Origin: a virus
DNA length: 64,000 nt
Strand: one strand, 5' to 3'
Virus record (IMG/VR): IMGVR_UViG_3300028392_000038
Coordinates: 1-64,000 of that record
This document shows, in pieces, positions 34,601-43,271 of this stretch. Each line of letters begins with the position of its first letter. The stretch's first letter is position 1. The position numbers and the translations under genes were made by a program. The notes under the pieces were generated by a model. That model was not told the DNA's origin, made no database searches, and was given only the letters and a program-made list of their open reading frames with translations.

Positions 34601-37600
34601 AACCAGAAGATCCACTTGTACCAGAAGATCCACTTGTACCAGATGATCCAGAAGTACCTGAACTACCACTTGTACCACTTGATCCAGATGTACCAGAAGA
34701 ACCAGATGTACCACTTGATCCAGATGTACCAGAAGAACCAGAAGAACCAGAAGAACCAGATGTACCACTTGATCCAGAAGAACCAGATGTACCACTTGAT
34801 CCAGAAGTACCAGATGTTCCACTTGATCCAGATGTACCAGAAGAACCAGATGTACCAGATGTACCACTTGATCCAGAAGTACCAGATGTACCACTTGATC
34901 CAGAAGTACCAGATGTTCCACTTGATCCAGATGTACCAGATGTACCACTTGATCCAGAAGTACCTGATGTTCCACTTGATCCAGATGTACCTGATGATCC
35001 AGATGTACCTGATGATCCAGATGTACCTGATGACCCAGAAGTACCAGAAGATCCACTTGTACCTGATGATCCAGATGATCCAGAAGTACCTGATGACCCA
35101 GAAGTACCAGATGATCCAGAAGAACCGCTTGATCCAGAAGAACCGCTTGTACCTGATGATCCACTTGATCCAGATGTACCATTTGATCCATCAATACCAT
35201 TTACACCGCTAATACCAGATGATCCAGATGAACCGCTTGTACCAGAAGAACCAGATGATCCACTTGTACCAGATGATCCACTTGATCCAGAAGTACCAGA
35301 AGATCCACTTGTACCTGATGATCCAGAAGAACCAGATGTACCGGATGTACCTGATGAACCACTTGATCCAGATGTTCCACTTGACCCAGATGTACCAGAA
35401 GAACCACTTGTACCAGATGTTCCACTTGATCCTGAAGATCCACTTGTACCAGAAGAACCGGATGTACCAGAAGTACCAGATGATCCAGAAGTACCAGATG
35501 ACCCACTTGTACCAGAAGTACCCGATGATCCAGAAGACCCACTTGTACCAGAAGTACCCGATGATCCTGCTGATCCACTAGATCCTGCTTGAGCTAAAAG
35601 ATTCCAATATGCCAAATTGATTGGATATGGTCCATATGATGGAGCAATACAAATATAAGATGAACCATTATATTGTACAACATCATTGATGCTAAAACTA
35701 TGGTTTATATCCCAATCTCCATACCAATGAATAGAAGTACCTGAACTACCACTTGTACCAGATGATCCAGAAGTACCAGATGATCCAGAAGTACCAGATG
35801 ATCCAGAAGTACCGGATGATCCAGATGATCCAGATGTACCTGATGATCCACTTGTACCGGATGAACCACTTGTACCAGATGATCCAGAAGTACCAGATGA
35901 TCCAGAAGTACCGGATGATCCAGATGATCCAGATGTACCGGATGAACCACTTGTACCGGATGATCCAGATGATCCAGAAGTACCAGATGTACCGGATGAT
36001 CCAGATGTACCGGATGATCCACTTGTGCCATTAGACCCGTCAATACCATTCACTCCACTGACACCAGAAGATCCAGAAGTACCAGAAGTACCAGATGATC
36101 CACTTGATCCAGAAGTACCAGATGATCCACTTGTACCAGAAGATCCGGAAGTACCTGATGATCCAGAAGTACCAGATGATCCACTTGATCCAGATGTACC
36201 AGATGTACCAGATGATCCAGATGTACCAGAAGATCCAGAAGTACCAGATGAACCAGAAGTACCGGATGTACCTGAAGTACCACTTGATCCAGATGTACCA
36301 GAAGAACCAGATGTCCCACTTGATCCAGATGTACCAGAAGAACCAGAAGAACCAGAAGTACCTGATGATCCACTTGTACCAGAAGATCCAGAAGTACCTG
36401 ATGATCCACTTGTACCGGAACTACCAGATGTACCACTTGATCCAGAAGTACCGGATGAACCACTTGTACCGGAAGAACCACTTGATCCAGATGTACCATT
36501 TGATCCATCAATACCATTCACACCACTAACTCCAGATGATCCAGATGTACCGGATGAACCAGAAGTACCACTTGATCCAGATGTACCAGAAGAACCAGAA
36601 GATCCAGAAGTACCAGATGATCCACTTGTACCAGATGATCCACTTGTACCAGATGATCCACTTGTACCAGATGATCCACTTGTACCAGATGATCCACTTG
36701 TACCAGATGATCCACTTGTACCAGATGATCCACTTGTACCTGATGATCCACTTGTACCTGATGATCCACTTGTACCTGATGATCCACTTGTACCACTTGA
36801 TCCAGAAGTACCTGATGATCCACTTGTACCAGATGATCCACTTGTACCAGATGATCCACTTGTACCAGATGATCCGGAAGTACCAGAAGTACCAGATGAT
36901 CCACTTGTACCTGATGATCCAGATGATCCAGAAGTACCAGATGATCCACTTGTACCAGAAGAACCAGATGATCCAGAAGATCCAGAAGTACCTGATGATC
37001 CGGAAGTACCAGATGATCCACTTGTACCAGATGATCCAGATGATCCAGATGTACCACTTGTACCTGAACTACCAGAAGTACCTGATGATCCACTTGATCC
37101 ACTTGTACCAGAAGATCCACTTGATCCAGAAGTACCGGAAGATCCAGAAGTACCTGAACTACCACTTGTACCTGAACTACCAGAAGTACCTGATGATCCA
37201 GATGAACCACTTGTACCTGATGTTCCAGAAGTACCTGATGATCCACTTGTACCGGAGGATCCACTTGTTCCATTTGATCCATCAATACCATTAACACCGC
37301 TAACTCCAGAGGATCCACTTGTACCACTTGATCCAGATGATCCAGAAGTACCGGATGATCCAGAAGTACCGGATGATCCAGATGAACCACTTGTACCTGA
37401 TGTTCCAGAAGTACCAGATGATCCGGATGTGCCTGAACTACCACTTGTACCACTTGATCCAGAAGTACCAGATGATCCAGAAGATCCAGAAGATCCACTT
37501 GTACCAGATGTACCAGAAGATCCAGAAGTACCTGAACTACCACTTGTACCAGAAGAACCAGATGATCCAGAAGATCCAGAAGTACCTGATGATCCAGATG

Positions 37601-38987
37601 ATCCACTTGTACCACTTGATCCAGAAGTACCACTTGATCCAGAAGTACCGGATGATCCAGAAGTACCGGATGATCCAGAAGTACCGGATGATCCAGAAGT
37701 ACCGGATGATCCAGAAGTACCGGATGATCCAGAAGTACCGGATGATCCAGAAGTACCAGTTGATCCAGAAGTACCAGTTGATCCAGAAGTACCACTTGAT
37801 CCAGAAGTACCACTTGATCCAGAAGTACCACTTGATCCAGAAGTACCACTTGATCCAGAAGTACCGGATGATCCACTTGTACCATTAGACCCGTCAATAC
37901 CATTCACTCCACTGACACCAGAAGAACCAGAAGTACCAGATGATCCAGATGAACCAGAAGTACCGGATGATCCACTTGTACCGGATGACCCAGAAGTACC
38001 TGATGATCCAGAAGTACCAGAAGAACCAGAAGATCCGCTTGTACCACTTGTACCACTTGTACCTGATGATCCAGAAGTACCGGATGATCCAGAAGTACCT
38101 GATGATCCACTTGATCCAGAAGTACCTGATGATCCACTTGATCCAGAAGTACCTGATGATCCACTTGATCCAGATGTACCTGATGATCCACTTGATCCAG
38201 ATGTACCTGATGATCCACTTGTACCTGATGTTCCAGAAGTACCAGATGATCCGGATGTGCCTGAACTACCACTTGTACCTGATGTTCCAGAAGTACCAGA
38301 TGATCCGGATGTGCCTGAACTACCACTTGTACCGGATGTACCTGAACTACCACTTGTACCGGATGTACCACTTGTACCGGATGATCCAGATGTTCCACTT
38401 GTACCGGATGATCCGCTTGTACCACTTGATCCAGAAGAACCAGATGTTCCAGATGATCCAGAAGTACCTGAACTACCACTTGTACCAGAAGAACCAGATG
38501 ATCCAGATGATCCAGAAGTACCTGAACTACCACTTGATCCAGATGTACCATTTGATCCATCAATACCATTCACACCACTAACTCCAGAAGAACCAGATGT
38601 TCCAGAAGTACCTGAAGTACCTGAAGTACCAGAAGTACCAGAAGTACCAGAAGTACCTGATGATCCATCAAGACCACCTATTAACCAATTAGAACCATTA
38701 CTAGTTAAATATAAACTATCATATTGAGAGAGTGTTTTTGTTAAAGATCCATCTATAGTTTGAGAAGAAGTAGTATTAACTGTAATAACACCACTACCAC
38801 TATTTTTTACAATATAAAACTTACCTGCTACACCAACTGATGTTGGTAAAGTAACATTAAATGTCCCAGAACAATCTATAAAATGATCATTAACTCCTAT
38901 TACATAGGCTGTTATTGTTGAATAATAAGGGAACGTAATTCCACCTAAAGATATAATACCGCGTCTAGTGACGAATTCATTAGCCAT
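31641..38987 (-). CDS. Giant proline-free collagen-like fibre protein, 2448 aa
   Basis: Residues 1-107 form a globular N-terminal domain (DHFIDCSGTFNVTLPT...GKFYIVKNSGSGVITVNTTSSQTIDGSLTKTLSQYDSLYLTSNGSNW), a beta-fold seen in phage and Bacteroidota fibres. Residues 108-2279 are Gly-X-Y triplets, nearly all G-S-S or G-T-S, interrupted about 13 times by GVNGIDGSNG blocks that keep the triplet frame, plus one carbohydrate-binding-like module near residues 1083-1133. The C-terminal 169 residues contain TNYTPYYTSSTTLSSTSSIW, GIGLVP and RLTYGSLEGPEYGVYYRGKL, like phage fibre tips. If triple helical, about 0.6 micrometre long. Probable long tail fibre; Ser/Thr residues are candidate glycosylation sites. 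Confidence 0.85.
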   Translation of the reverse strand: MANEFVTRRGIISLGGITFPYYSTITAYVIGVNDHFIDCSGTFNVTLPTSVGVAGKFYIVKNSGSGVITVNTTSSQTIDGSLTKTLSQYDSLYLTSNGSNWLIGGLDGSSGTSGTSGTSGTSGTSGTSGTSGSSGVSGVNGIDGSNGTSGSSGSSGTSGSSGSSGSSGTSGSSGTSGSSGTSGSSGSSGTSGSSGTSGTSGSSGTSGTSGTSGSSGTSGTSGSSGTSGSSGTSGTSGTSGSSGTSGSSGTSGTSGTSGSSGTSGSSGSSGTSGSSGSSGTSGSSGSSGTSGSSGSSGTSGSSGTSGSSGTSGTSGTSGSSGSSGTSGSSGTSGSSGTSGSSGTSGSSGSSGTSGSSGVSGVNGIDGSNGTSGSSGTSGSSGTSGSSGTSGSSGTSGSSGTSGSTGTSGSTGTSGSSGTSGSSGTSGSSGTSGSSGTSGSSGTSGSSGTSGSSGTSGSSGTSGSSGSSGTSGSSGSSGSSGTSGSSGTSGSSGTSGTSGSSGSSGSSGTSGSSGTSGSSGTSGSSGTSGTSGTSGSSGSSGTSGSSGTSGSSGSSGTSGSSGVSGVNGIDGSNGTSGSSGTSGSSGTSGTSGTSGSSGSSGTSGSSGTSGSSGTSGSSGTSGSSGSSGTSGSSGSSGTSGSSGTSGTSGSSGSSGTSGSSGTSGSSGTSGSSGSSGSSGTSGSSGTSGSSGSSGTSGSSGTSGTSGSSGTSGSSGTSGSSGTSGSSGTSGSSGTSGSSGTSGSSGTSGSSGTSGSSGTSGSSGTSGSSGTSGSSGTSGSSGTSGSSGTSGSSGTSGSSGSSGTSGSSGTSGSSGTSGSSGVSGVNGIDGSNGTSGSSGSSGTSGSSGTSGSSGTSGSSGTSGSSGTSGSSGTSGSSGTSGSSGSSGTSGSSGTSGSSGTSGSSGTSGTSGTSGSSGTSGSSGTSGSSGTSGTSGSSGSSGTSGSSGTSGSSGTSGSSGTSGSSGSSGTSGTSGSSGVSGVNGIDGSNGTSGSSGTSGSSGTSGTSGSSGSSGTSGSSGTSGSSGSSGTSGSSGTSGSSGTSGSSGTSGSSGTSGSSGSSGTSGSSGTSGSSGTSGSSGTSGSSGTSIHWYGDWDINHSFSINDVVQYNGSSYICIAPSYGPYPINLAYWNLLAQAGSSGSAGSSGTSGTSGSSGSSGTSGTSGSSGTSGSSGTSGTSGSSGTSGSSGSSGTSGTSGSSGTSGSSGTSGSSGSSGTSGTSGSSGSSGTSGSSGTSGSSGSSGTSGSSGSSGTSGSSGSSGISGVNGIDGSNGTSGSSGSSGTSGSSGSSGSSGSSGTSGSSGTSGSSGSSGTSGSSGTSGSSGTSGSSGTSGSSGTSGSSGTSGTSGSSGTSGTSGSSGTSGTSGSSGTSGTSGSSGTSGTSGSSGTSGSSGTSGTSGSSGTSGSSGSSGTSGSSGSSGSSGTSGSSGTSGSSGTSGSSGTSGSSGTSGSSGTSGSSGTSGSSGSSGTSGSSGTSGSSGSSGTSGSSGVSGVNGIDGSNGTSGSSGTSGSSGTSGSSGTSGTSGSSGTSGSSGTSGSSGTSGSSGTSGSSGTSGSSGTSGTSGSSGVSGVNGIDGSNGTSGSSGTSGSSGTSGSSGSSGSSGSSGTSGTSGSSGTSGSSGSSGTSGSSGTSGTSGSSGSSGSSGSSGSSGTSGSSGTSGTSGSSGSSGISGVNGIDGSNGTSGSSGTSGSSGSSGSSGTSGSSGTSGSSGTSGSSGTSGSSGTSGSSGTSGSSGSSGSSGTSGSSGTSGSSGSSGSSGTSGSSGTSGSSGTSGSSGISGVNGIDGSNGTSGSSGTSGSSGTSGTSGSSGTSGSSGTSGSSGTSGSSGTSGSSGTSGTSGSSGTSGSSGTSGSSGTSGTSGSSGTSGTSGSSGTSGSSGISGVNGIDGSNGTSGSSGTSGSSGTSGSSGTSGSSGSSGSSGSSGTSGLSGIDGTDGTNGTSGSSGSSGTSGSSGTSGSSGTSGSSGTSGSSGTSGSSGTSGSSGTSGSSGTSGSSGTSGSSGTSGSSGTSGSSGTSGSSGTSGSSGTSGSSGTSGSSGTSGSSGTSGSSGTSGSSGTSGSSGTSGSSGISGVNGIDGSNGTSGSSGTSGSSGTSGSSGTSGSSGTSGSSGTSGSSGTSGSSGTSGSSGTSGSSGTSGSSGTSGSSGTSGSSGTSGSSGTSGSSGTSGSSGTSGSSGTSGSSGTSGSSGISGVNGIDGSNGTSGSSGTSGSSGTSGSSGTSGSSGTSGLSGVNGTDGTNGTSGSSGSSGSSGSSGSSGSSGSSGSSGSNGSSGSNGSSGSSGSSVSLTGVTNYTPYYTSSTTLSSTSSIWDDGVNVGIGLVPSTGSPFKVDVLGDVNVQGKFFAISKSFDIVHPSDPTKRLTYGSLEGPEYGVYYRGKLNGHIIELPYYWVDLVDNSTISVELTPFGSYQRLFVEKVEDNKVYVKSDNGGYPNCYYVVYAERKDIPKIIIEK
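32151..38666 (-). repeat. 6.5-kb Gly-Ser-Ser/Gly-Thr-Ser triplet repeat tract
   Basis: Continuous in-frame 9-bp units such as GGATCATCT, GGATCAAGT, GGTACTTCT and GGTACAAGT. Both serine codon types (TCN and AGT) are mixed throughout. The complement strand reads as long false open frames. Assembly of this stretch may be compressed or expanded. Confidence 0.93.
35586..35740 (-). other. CBM5/12-like module inside the giant collagen-like fibre
   Basis: About 51 residues, HWYGDWDINHSFSINDVVQYNGSSYIC...YPINLAYWNLLAQ, with the W-x-x-x-Y/F-x-x-x-D-x-V-x-Y-x-G-x-x-Y...W spacing of small carbohydrate-binding modules. It breaks the triplet tract once. Confidence 0.6.
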
Positions 38988-39055
38988 CTATCAATTTTTT
39001 TCTTTTTTCACTCTCCAAAAGAAAAGTCGTTTAAGCAGAATAACTCCACTTGTTG

Positions 39056-39065
39056 TATATATAAA
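39056..39065 (-). promoter_or_regulatory. TTTATATATA element (minus) in the gap before the giant fibre gene
   Basis: One-base variant on the minus strand, 68 nt before the ATG at 38987. Farther than the other sites, so weak. Confidence 0.25.
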
Positions 39066-39113
39066 ATTGTAAATGCTTATTTTAGGAATATAGTTGAAAA
39101 TTAAGTAGAAAAA

Positions 39114-41774
39114 TTAAATAATTCTTATACCCGTATCTACTGACCATGTACCAGAAGTTACAACAGATTGAAGTGTTACATTACCAGCAATTATAACAAC
39201 ATTAAACTCAATTCCTATTGTAGAACCATTCAAGTCAGGTGTAGATGTATCAGTAAAGGCAACATTAGTTCCGTTCCAAGTAGCCATTACAGTACCAGTT
39301 CTTCTTTGATTAGAAGAACCAGAAAGATGATAATCAAAATAAACACCATTACCAGCAGAAGATGTAAATGAAACTATTGAAGTTGTACCAGATGTAAGAC
39401 CTGATGTAGCACTAGTATTAAGAATAAGTTGACCGGAAACTGAGAATGTAAACCCATCATATGTCAATCCAGTATTTGCTAATGCTGAATTTGTAGATGA
39501 TCCAGTAGCTGTTAATATTCTATAATCGGATGGATTTATAATAGAATTGAATCCTGTTCCAGAAGTACCACTAGTTCCTGATGTACCTGATGATCCACTT
39601 GTTCCAGAAGATCCACTTGTACCATTAGAACCATCTGTGCCATTAACACCAGATAAACCGGAAGTACCAGAAGATCCGCTTGTACCTGAAGATCCACTTG
39701 TACCTGAAGATCCACTTGATCCAGATGTTCCACTTGTACCAGATGTACCACTTGTACCAGATGATCCGGAAGTACCAGAACTACCACTTGTACCAGATGA
39801 TCCGGAAGTACCAGAACTACCACTTGTACCAGAAGATCCAGATGTACCAGAAGATCCAGAAGTACCAGAAGTACCAGAAGATCCAGAAGTACCAGAACTA
39901 CCACTTGTACCAGAAGATCCAGATGTACCAGAAGATCCAGATGTACCAGAAGATCCAGATGTACCAGAAGATCCAGATGTACCAGAAGATCCAGATGTAC
40001 CAGAAGATCCAGATGTACCATTAGATCCATCAATACCATTAACACCACTAATTCCGGATGATCCAGAAGTACCAGATGATCCAGAAGTACCAGATGATCC
40101 AGAAGTACCACTTGATCCAGAAGTACCAGATGATCCAGAAGTACCAGATGATCCAGAAGTACCACTTGATCCACTTGTACCCGAACTACCACTTGTACCT
40201 GAGCTACCGGATGATCCGCTTGTACCACTTGACCCAGAAGTACCAGAACTACCACTTGTACCAGATGATCCAGAAGTACCGGATGTACCAGAAGATCCAC
40301 TTGATCCACTTGTACCAGATGATCCAGAAGTACCAGATGATCCAGAAGTACCAGATGATCCAGAAGATCCAGAAGATCCAGAAGATCCAGATGTGCCTGA
40401 ACTACCAGATGTACCAGAAGATCCAGATGATCCACTTGTACCTGAGCTACCACTTGTACCTGAGCTACCGGATGTACCTGAGCTACCGGATGTACCGGAT
40501 GATCCGCTTGTACCACTTGATCCAGAAGTACCAGAAGATCCACTTGTGCCACTTGATCCAGAAGTACCAGAAGATCCACTTGTACCTGAACTACCACTCG
40601 TGCCGGATGATCCACTTGTACCTGAACTACCAGATGTACCAGAAGACCCACTTGTACCACTTGTACCACTTGATCCAGAAGTACCGGATGATCCGGATAT
40701 AACCATTAGGTCCCAATTAGGATTTACATCAGGTGTAGAAGCACCAGCCAATATATTAGCAGTCGCTATATATACAGAATATGGAGAACCATATTTAACA
40801 ACATCATTTATACCATAAGGTAGTGAAGATGACCAAAGACCTAGCCAATTTATATCTAAACCATTAAACCCAGATGATCCACTTGTACCAGAACTACCAG
40901 AACTACCAGAAGATCCACTTGTACCAGAAGATCCACTTGTACCTGATGATCCAGATGTGCCACTTGTACCTGATGATCCAGATGTGCCACTTGTACCTGA
41001 TGATCCAGATGTACCAGATGATCCAGATGATCCAGATGATCCAGAAGATCCAGAAGATCCACTTGATCCAGAAGATCCATTAGAACCATCTGTACCATTA
41101 ACACCAGATAAACCGGAAGTACCGGATGACCCAGAAGATCCACTTGACCCACTTGATCCTGATGATCCAGAAGTACCTGATGATCCACTTGACCCACTTG
41201 ATCCTGATGATCCAGAAGTACCTGATGATCCACTTGTTCCAGATGATCCAGTTGATCCTGATGATCCACTTGATCCACTTGATCCTGATGATCCACTTGT
41301 ACCAGAAGATCCTGATGATCCACTTGATCCTGATGATCCACTTGATCCACTTGTTCCAGATGATCCACTTGATCCACTTGATCCTGATGATCCAGTTGAT
41401 CCTGATGATCCACTTGATCCACTTGTTCCAGATGATCCACTTGATCCAGATGATCCACTTGATCCACTTGATCCTGATGATCCAGATGTACCTGATGATC
41501 CAGGTATTGATGCTGTCCAAGTAGCAACACCATTAGTATCACTAATTAAAATATAATTAGAACCTTGAGTACCATCTTGTAATTGAAATGCCCCAGATTG
41601 TGTTGAATATATATGGACTTTTGTGTTAGGAGAAGCAGTACCAATACCTAGTCTGTTATTCGTGAAATCCCAATGTAATTGATTAGAATTCTCACTTACA
41701 GTGCTATTAGTTCCTAAGAATAAAATTGACCCTTGTGTGCCTCCTCTAACTTGTTTGATATTCAACTGACCCAT
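39114..41774 (-). CDS. Collagen-like fibre protein, 886 aa
   Basis: Residues 1-90 include LGIGTASPNTKVHIYSTQSG and FQLQDGTQGSNYILISD, the module shared with two other fibres. Residues 92-738 are Gly-Ser-Ser and Gly-Thr-Ser triplets, interrupted by GVNGTDGSNG-type blocks and one carbohydrate-module-like insert (about 303-360). The C-terminal 148 residues form a beta-rich domain (TSIVSFTSSAGNGVYFDYHLSGSSNQRRTGTVMATWN), which I would place as the tip domain. It is probably a shorter companion fibre to the 2448-aa protein. A promoter-like box lies 27 nt upstream. Confidence 0.82.
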   Translation of the reverse strand: MGQLNIKQVRGGTQGSILFLGTNSTVSENSNQLHWDFTNNRLGIGTASPNTKVHIYSTQSGAFQLQDGTQGSNYILISDTNGVATWTASIPGSSGTSGSSGSSGSSGSSGSSGSSGTSGSSGSSGSTGSSGSSGSSGSSGTSGSSGSSGSSGSSGSSGTSGSSGSSGSSGSSGSTGSSGTSGSSGTSGSSGSSGSSGSSGTSGSSGSSGSSGSSGSSGTSGLSGVNGTDGSNGSSGSSGSSGSSGSSGSSGSSGTSGSSGTSGTSGSSGTSGTSGSSGTSGSSGTSGSSGSSGSSGTSGSSGFNGLDINWLGLWSSSLPYGINDVVKYGSPYSVYIATANILAGASTPDVNPNWDLMVISGSSGTSGSSGTSGTSGSSGTSGSSGTSGSSGTSGSSGTSGSSGTSGSSGTSGSSGTSGSSGTSGSSGTSGSSGTSGSSGTSGSSGTSGSSGSSGTSGSSGTSGSSGSSGSSGSSGTSGSSGTSGSSGTSGSSGSSGTSGTSGSSGTSGSSGTSGSSGTSGSSGSSGTSGSSGTSGSSGTSGSSGTSGSSGTSGSSGTSGSSGTSGSSGTSGSSGISGVNGIDGSNGTSGSSGTSGSSGTSGSSGTSGSSGTSGSSGTSGSSGTSGSSGTSGSSGTSGTSGSSGTSGSSGTSGSSGTSGSSGTSGSSGTSGSSGTSGTSGTSGTSGSSGSSGTSGSSGTSGSSGTSGLSGVNGTDGSNGTSGSSGTSGSSGTSGTSGTSGTGFNSIINPSDYRILTATGSSTNSALANTGLTYDGFTFSVSGQLILNTSATSGLTSGTTSIVSFTSSAGNGVYFDYHLSGSSNQRRTGTVMATWNGTNVAFTDTSTPDLNGSTIGIEFNVVIIAGNVTLQSVVTSGTWSVDTGIRII
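39561..41501 (-). repeat. Gly-Ser-Ser/Gly-Thr-Ser triplet tract of the 886-aa fibre
   Basis: In-frame 9-bp units as in the giant fibre, richest in GSS near the N-terminal end and in alternating GSS-GTS near the C-terminal end. Confidence 0.92.
40695..40868 (-). other. CBM5/12-like module inside the 886-aa fibre
   Basis: About 58 residues, FNGLDINWLGLWSSSLPYGI, then NDVVKYGSPYSVYIATANILAG and PNWDLMV, with aromatic spacing like the module in the giant fibre. Confidence 0.55.
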
Positions 41775-41801
41775 TAATTAGCGTAATTATATTTTATCTT
41801 G

Positions 41802-41811
41802 TATATATTAA
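41802..41811 (-). promoter_or_regulatory. TTAATATATA element (minus) before the 886-aa fibre gene
   Basis: Exact on the minus strand, ending 27 nt before the ATG at 41774. Confidence 0.47.
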
Positions 41812-41845
41812 TTAACCATAATGCTTTTTAATAAAAGAAATAAAA

Positions 41846-41869
41846 AAAAGGGAAGTTTTCTTCCCTTTT
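41846..41869 (-). terminator. Terminator after the 376-aa structural gene
   Basis: AAAAGGGAAG / CTTCCCTTTT 10-bp stem with TTTT loop; on the minus strand it follows the stop at 41892 and is followed by a T-run. Confidence 0.85.
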
Positions 41870-41891
41870 GAAATATAAAAATTATTTTTTA

Positions 41892-43022
41892 TTAGTATTC
41901 ATAGATAATATCAACCTTATCAATTGCGGCTAAACTGAATCCAGATGTAGCAGCGTTCCAATAAAGTTCATCCCCTGATGTTATAGAACTAAATGTTCTA
42001 ATAATAAGACTATCAGGACTAAAATAACAATCAACTGATGAGTATGTACCATCACCTATTCTTTGAAGTTGACCATTAATAAAAACTTGAACTCTAGAAT
42101 AATCAGTAGGTGTATAACTAATTGTTATTCCGGTTGGTGAATATTCATATAAACAAGATGTTGGTGTACCATATTGATAATAAGGTGTTCCACCACCACC
42201 GATAGCTTGTAATTGACCTAAGTTATTAATTGTGATTGTAGTTTCATCTACAGAAACACTTAAAGTAGCTCCAGCACTAAGAGTTAAACCGGGACCAGCT
42301 GTAAAACCTGTACCAGAACCAATTGTATAATTGGAAAGTAATTGTCCTACATATTGAAATGCTAATCCTTTAGGACCTAGTGATAATCCACCACCTGGAG
42401 ATGGACCAAGACCTTTCATAAAGTCTATTTTAGCAGTACCAACAAGTGATAAACCCTCAAATGTAGTTACATCAAATTGAAAGTTATACCCAGTTGTTGC
42501 TGCTAGATCCTTAGGTGTATAACCTGGATCAAATCTAATTAGACCAGAGAAGTAATCTACCTCATAATTAGCATTCGGATATGTTATCCATGAACCATCA
42601 CTTGGGTGATAAAGTCTAAACTCTAATCCTGTAGATGGAAAACCTTCAGCATTTGGAGCATCTGATGGGTTTATTAATGGTTTATTCCAATCAACAGAAG
42701 GCTCAAATCCATCAACCACAGGAGATGGAGTACCTGAGTCAAAAAACCAAGTTTGGTAATTTGAGTTAGGCAAAGGATATAAGTAAGCCAAAGAAGATGT
42801 TGATCCAACAGCTCTAATAGTAATATTATCAGCAAATGAAGAAGCTGAAGCAATAGTAGAACCACAATATGGTACTGGACTCATCCATACTTCATTGGAT
42901 TTAACATTATGAGCACTCTTATATCTTTCATTACCAGCTGTATTTGTTGATAATGTAAGAACCTTACCTAGTGCGTGGAAAAAACCACCTTTTAGCTGTA
43001 CTGTTGAATTTAAATTAGGCAT
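41892..43022 (-). CDS. Virion/fibre-associated structural protein, 376 aa
   Basis: Beta-rich with many Gly/Ser/Thr, no enzyme motif. Contains GFEPSVDWNKPLINPSDAPNAEGF and RLYHPSDGSWITYPNANYEVDYFSGLIRFDPGYTPKDL, typical of phage baseplate or fibre proteins. The C-terminal 85 residues (VQVFINGQLQRIGDGTYSS, CYFSPDSL, GDELYWNAATSGF) are homologous to the C-terminus of the protein at 45891-46901. It ends in a clear terminator. It probably binds or supports the collagen-like fibres encoded downstream. Confidence 0.7.
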   Translation of the reverse strand: MPNLNSTVQLKGGFFHALGKVLTLSTNTAGNERYKSAHNVKSNEVWMSPVPYCGSTIASASSFADNITIRAVGSTSSLAYLYPLPNSNYQTWFFDSGTPSPVVDGFEPSVDWNKPLINPSDAPNAEGFPSTGLEFRLYHPSDGSWITYPNANYEVDYFSGLIRFDPGYTPKDLAATTGYNFQFDVTTFEGLSLVGTAKIDFMKGLGPSPGGGLSLGPKGLAFQYVGQLLSNYTIGSGTGFTAGPGLTLSAGATLSVSVDETTITINNLGQLQAIGGGGTPYYQYGTPTSCLYEYSPTGITISYTPTDYSRVQVFINGQLQRIGDGTYSSVDCYFSPDSLIIRTFSSITSGDELYWNAATSGFSLAAIDKVDIIYEY

Positions 43023-43036
43023 ATCTTAATTTATTT

Positions 43037-43228
43037 TTATTTTATATCATTACTTTGTTCATCACTAGGCAAACTATTATAAATTTGTCTAACTGACACA
43101 TAAAAGAAATTGAATTGTTCCTTTGTCATAGGAATTACTTGATAATTACCATCCATTTTCATAGATAAAAAGTAAACATCTTCTCCAACTTCATTTTTAA
43201 ACATTTTATTAAATTTTACATCAACCAT
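43037..43228 (-). CDS. Small hypothetical protein, 63 aa
   Basis: Function unknown; soluble, with VYFLSMKMDGNYQVIPMTKEQFNFFYVSVRQIYNSL suggesting one compact domain. It lies between two structural genes with short gaps, so it may be an assembly helper for the fibre complex. It ends 14 bases before the next gene. Confidence 0.6.
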   Translation of the reverse strand: MVDVKFNKMFKNEVGEDVYFLSMKMDGNYQVIPMTKEQFNFFYVSVRQIYNSLPSDEQSNDIK

Positions 43229-43271
43229 ATTGTCTTTTTATTTTTTAATTACTTATTAGATCTAACTTTTC

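Noticed and set aside
32827-35592. Plus-strand open frame of 921 codons rich in Pro-Asp-Asp-Pro and Val-Pro
   Set aside because: It is the mirror of the collagen-like triplet tract of the minus-strand fibre gene. The repeat has no stop in this frame, it has no promoter-like box or terminator, and the composition is an artefact.
36025-38727. Plus-strand open frame of 900 codons rich in DPLVPDDP
   Set aside because: Same mirror effect of the giant fibre gene. The minus-strand frame continues with a globular N-terminus and C-terminus, while this one does not.
39547-40818. Plus-strand open frame of 423 codons opposite the 886-aa fibre gene
   Set aside because: Mirror of the repeat tract, with no start context or domain.
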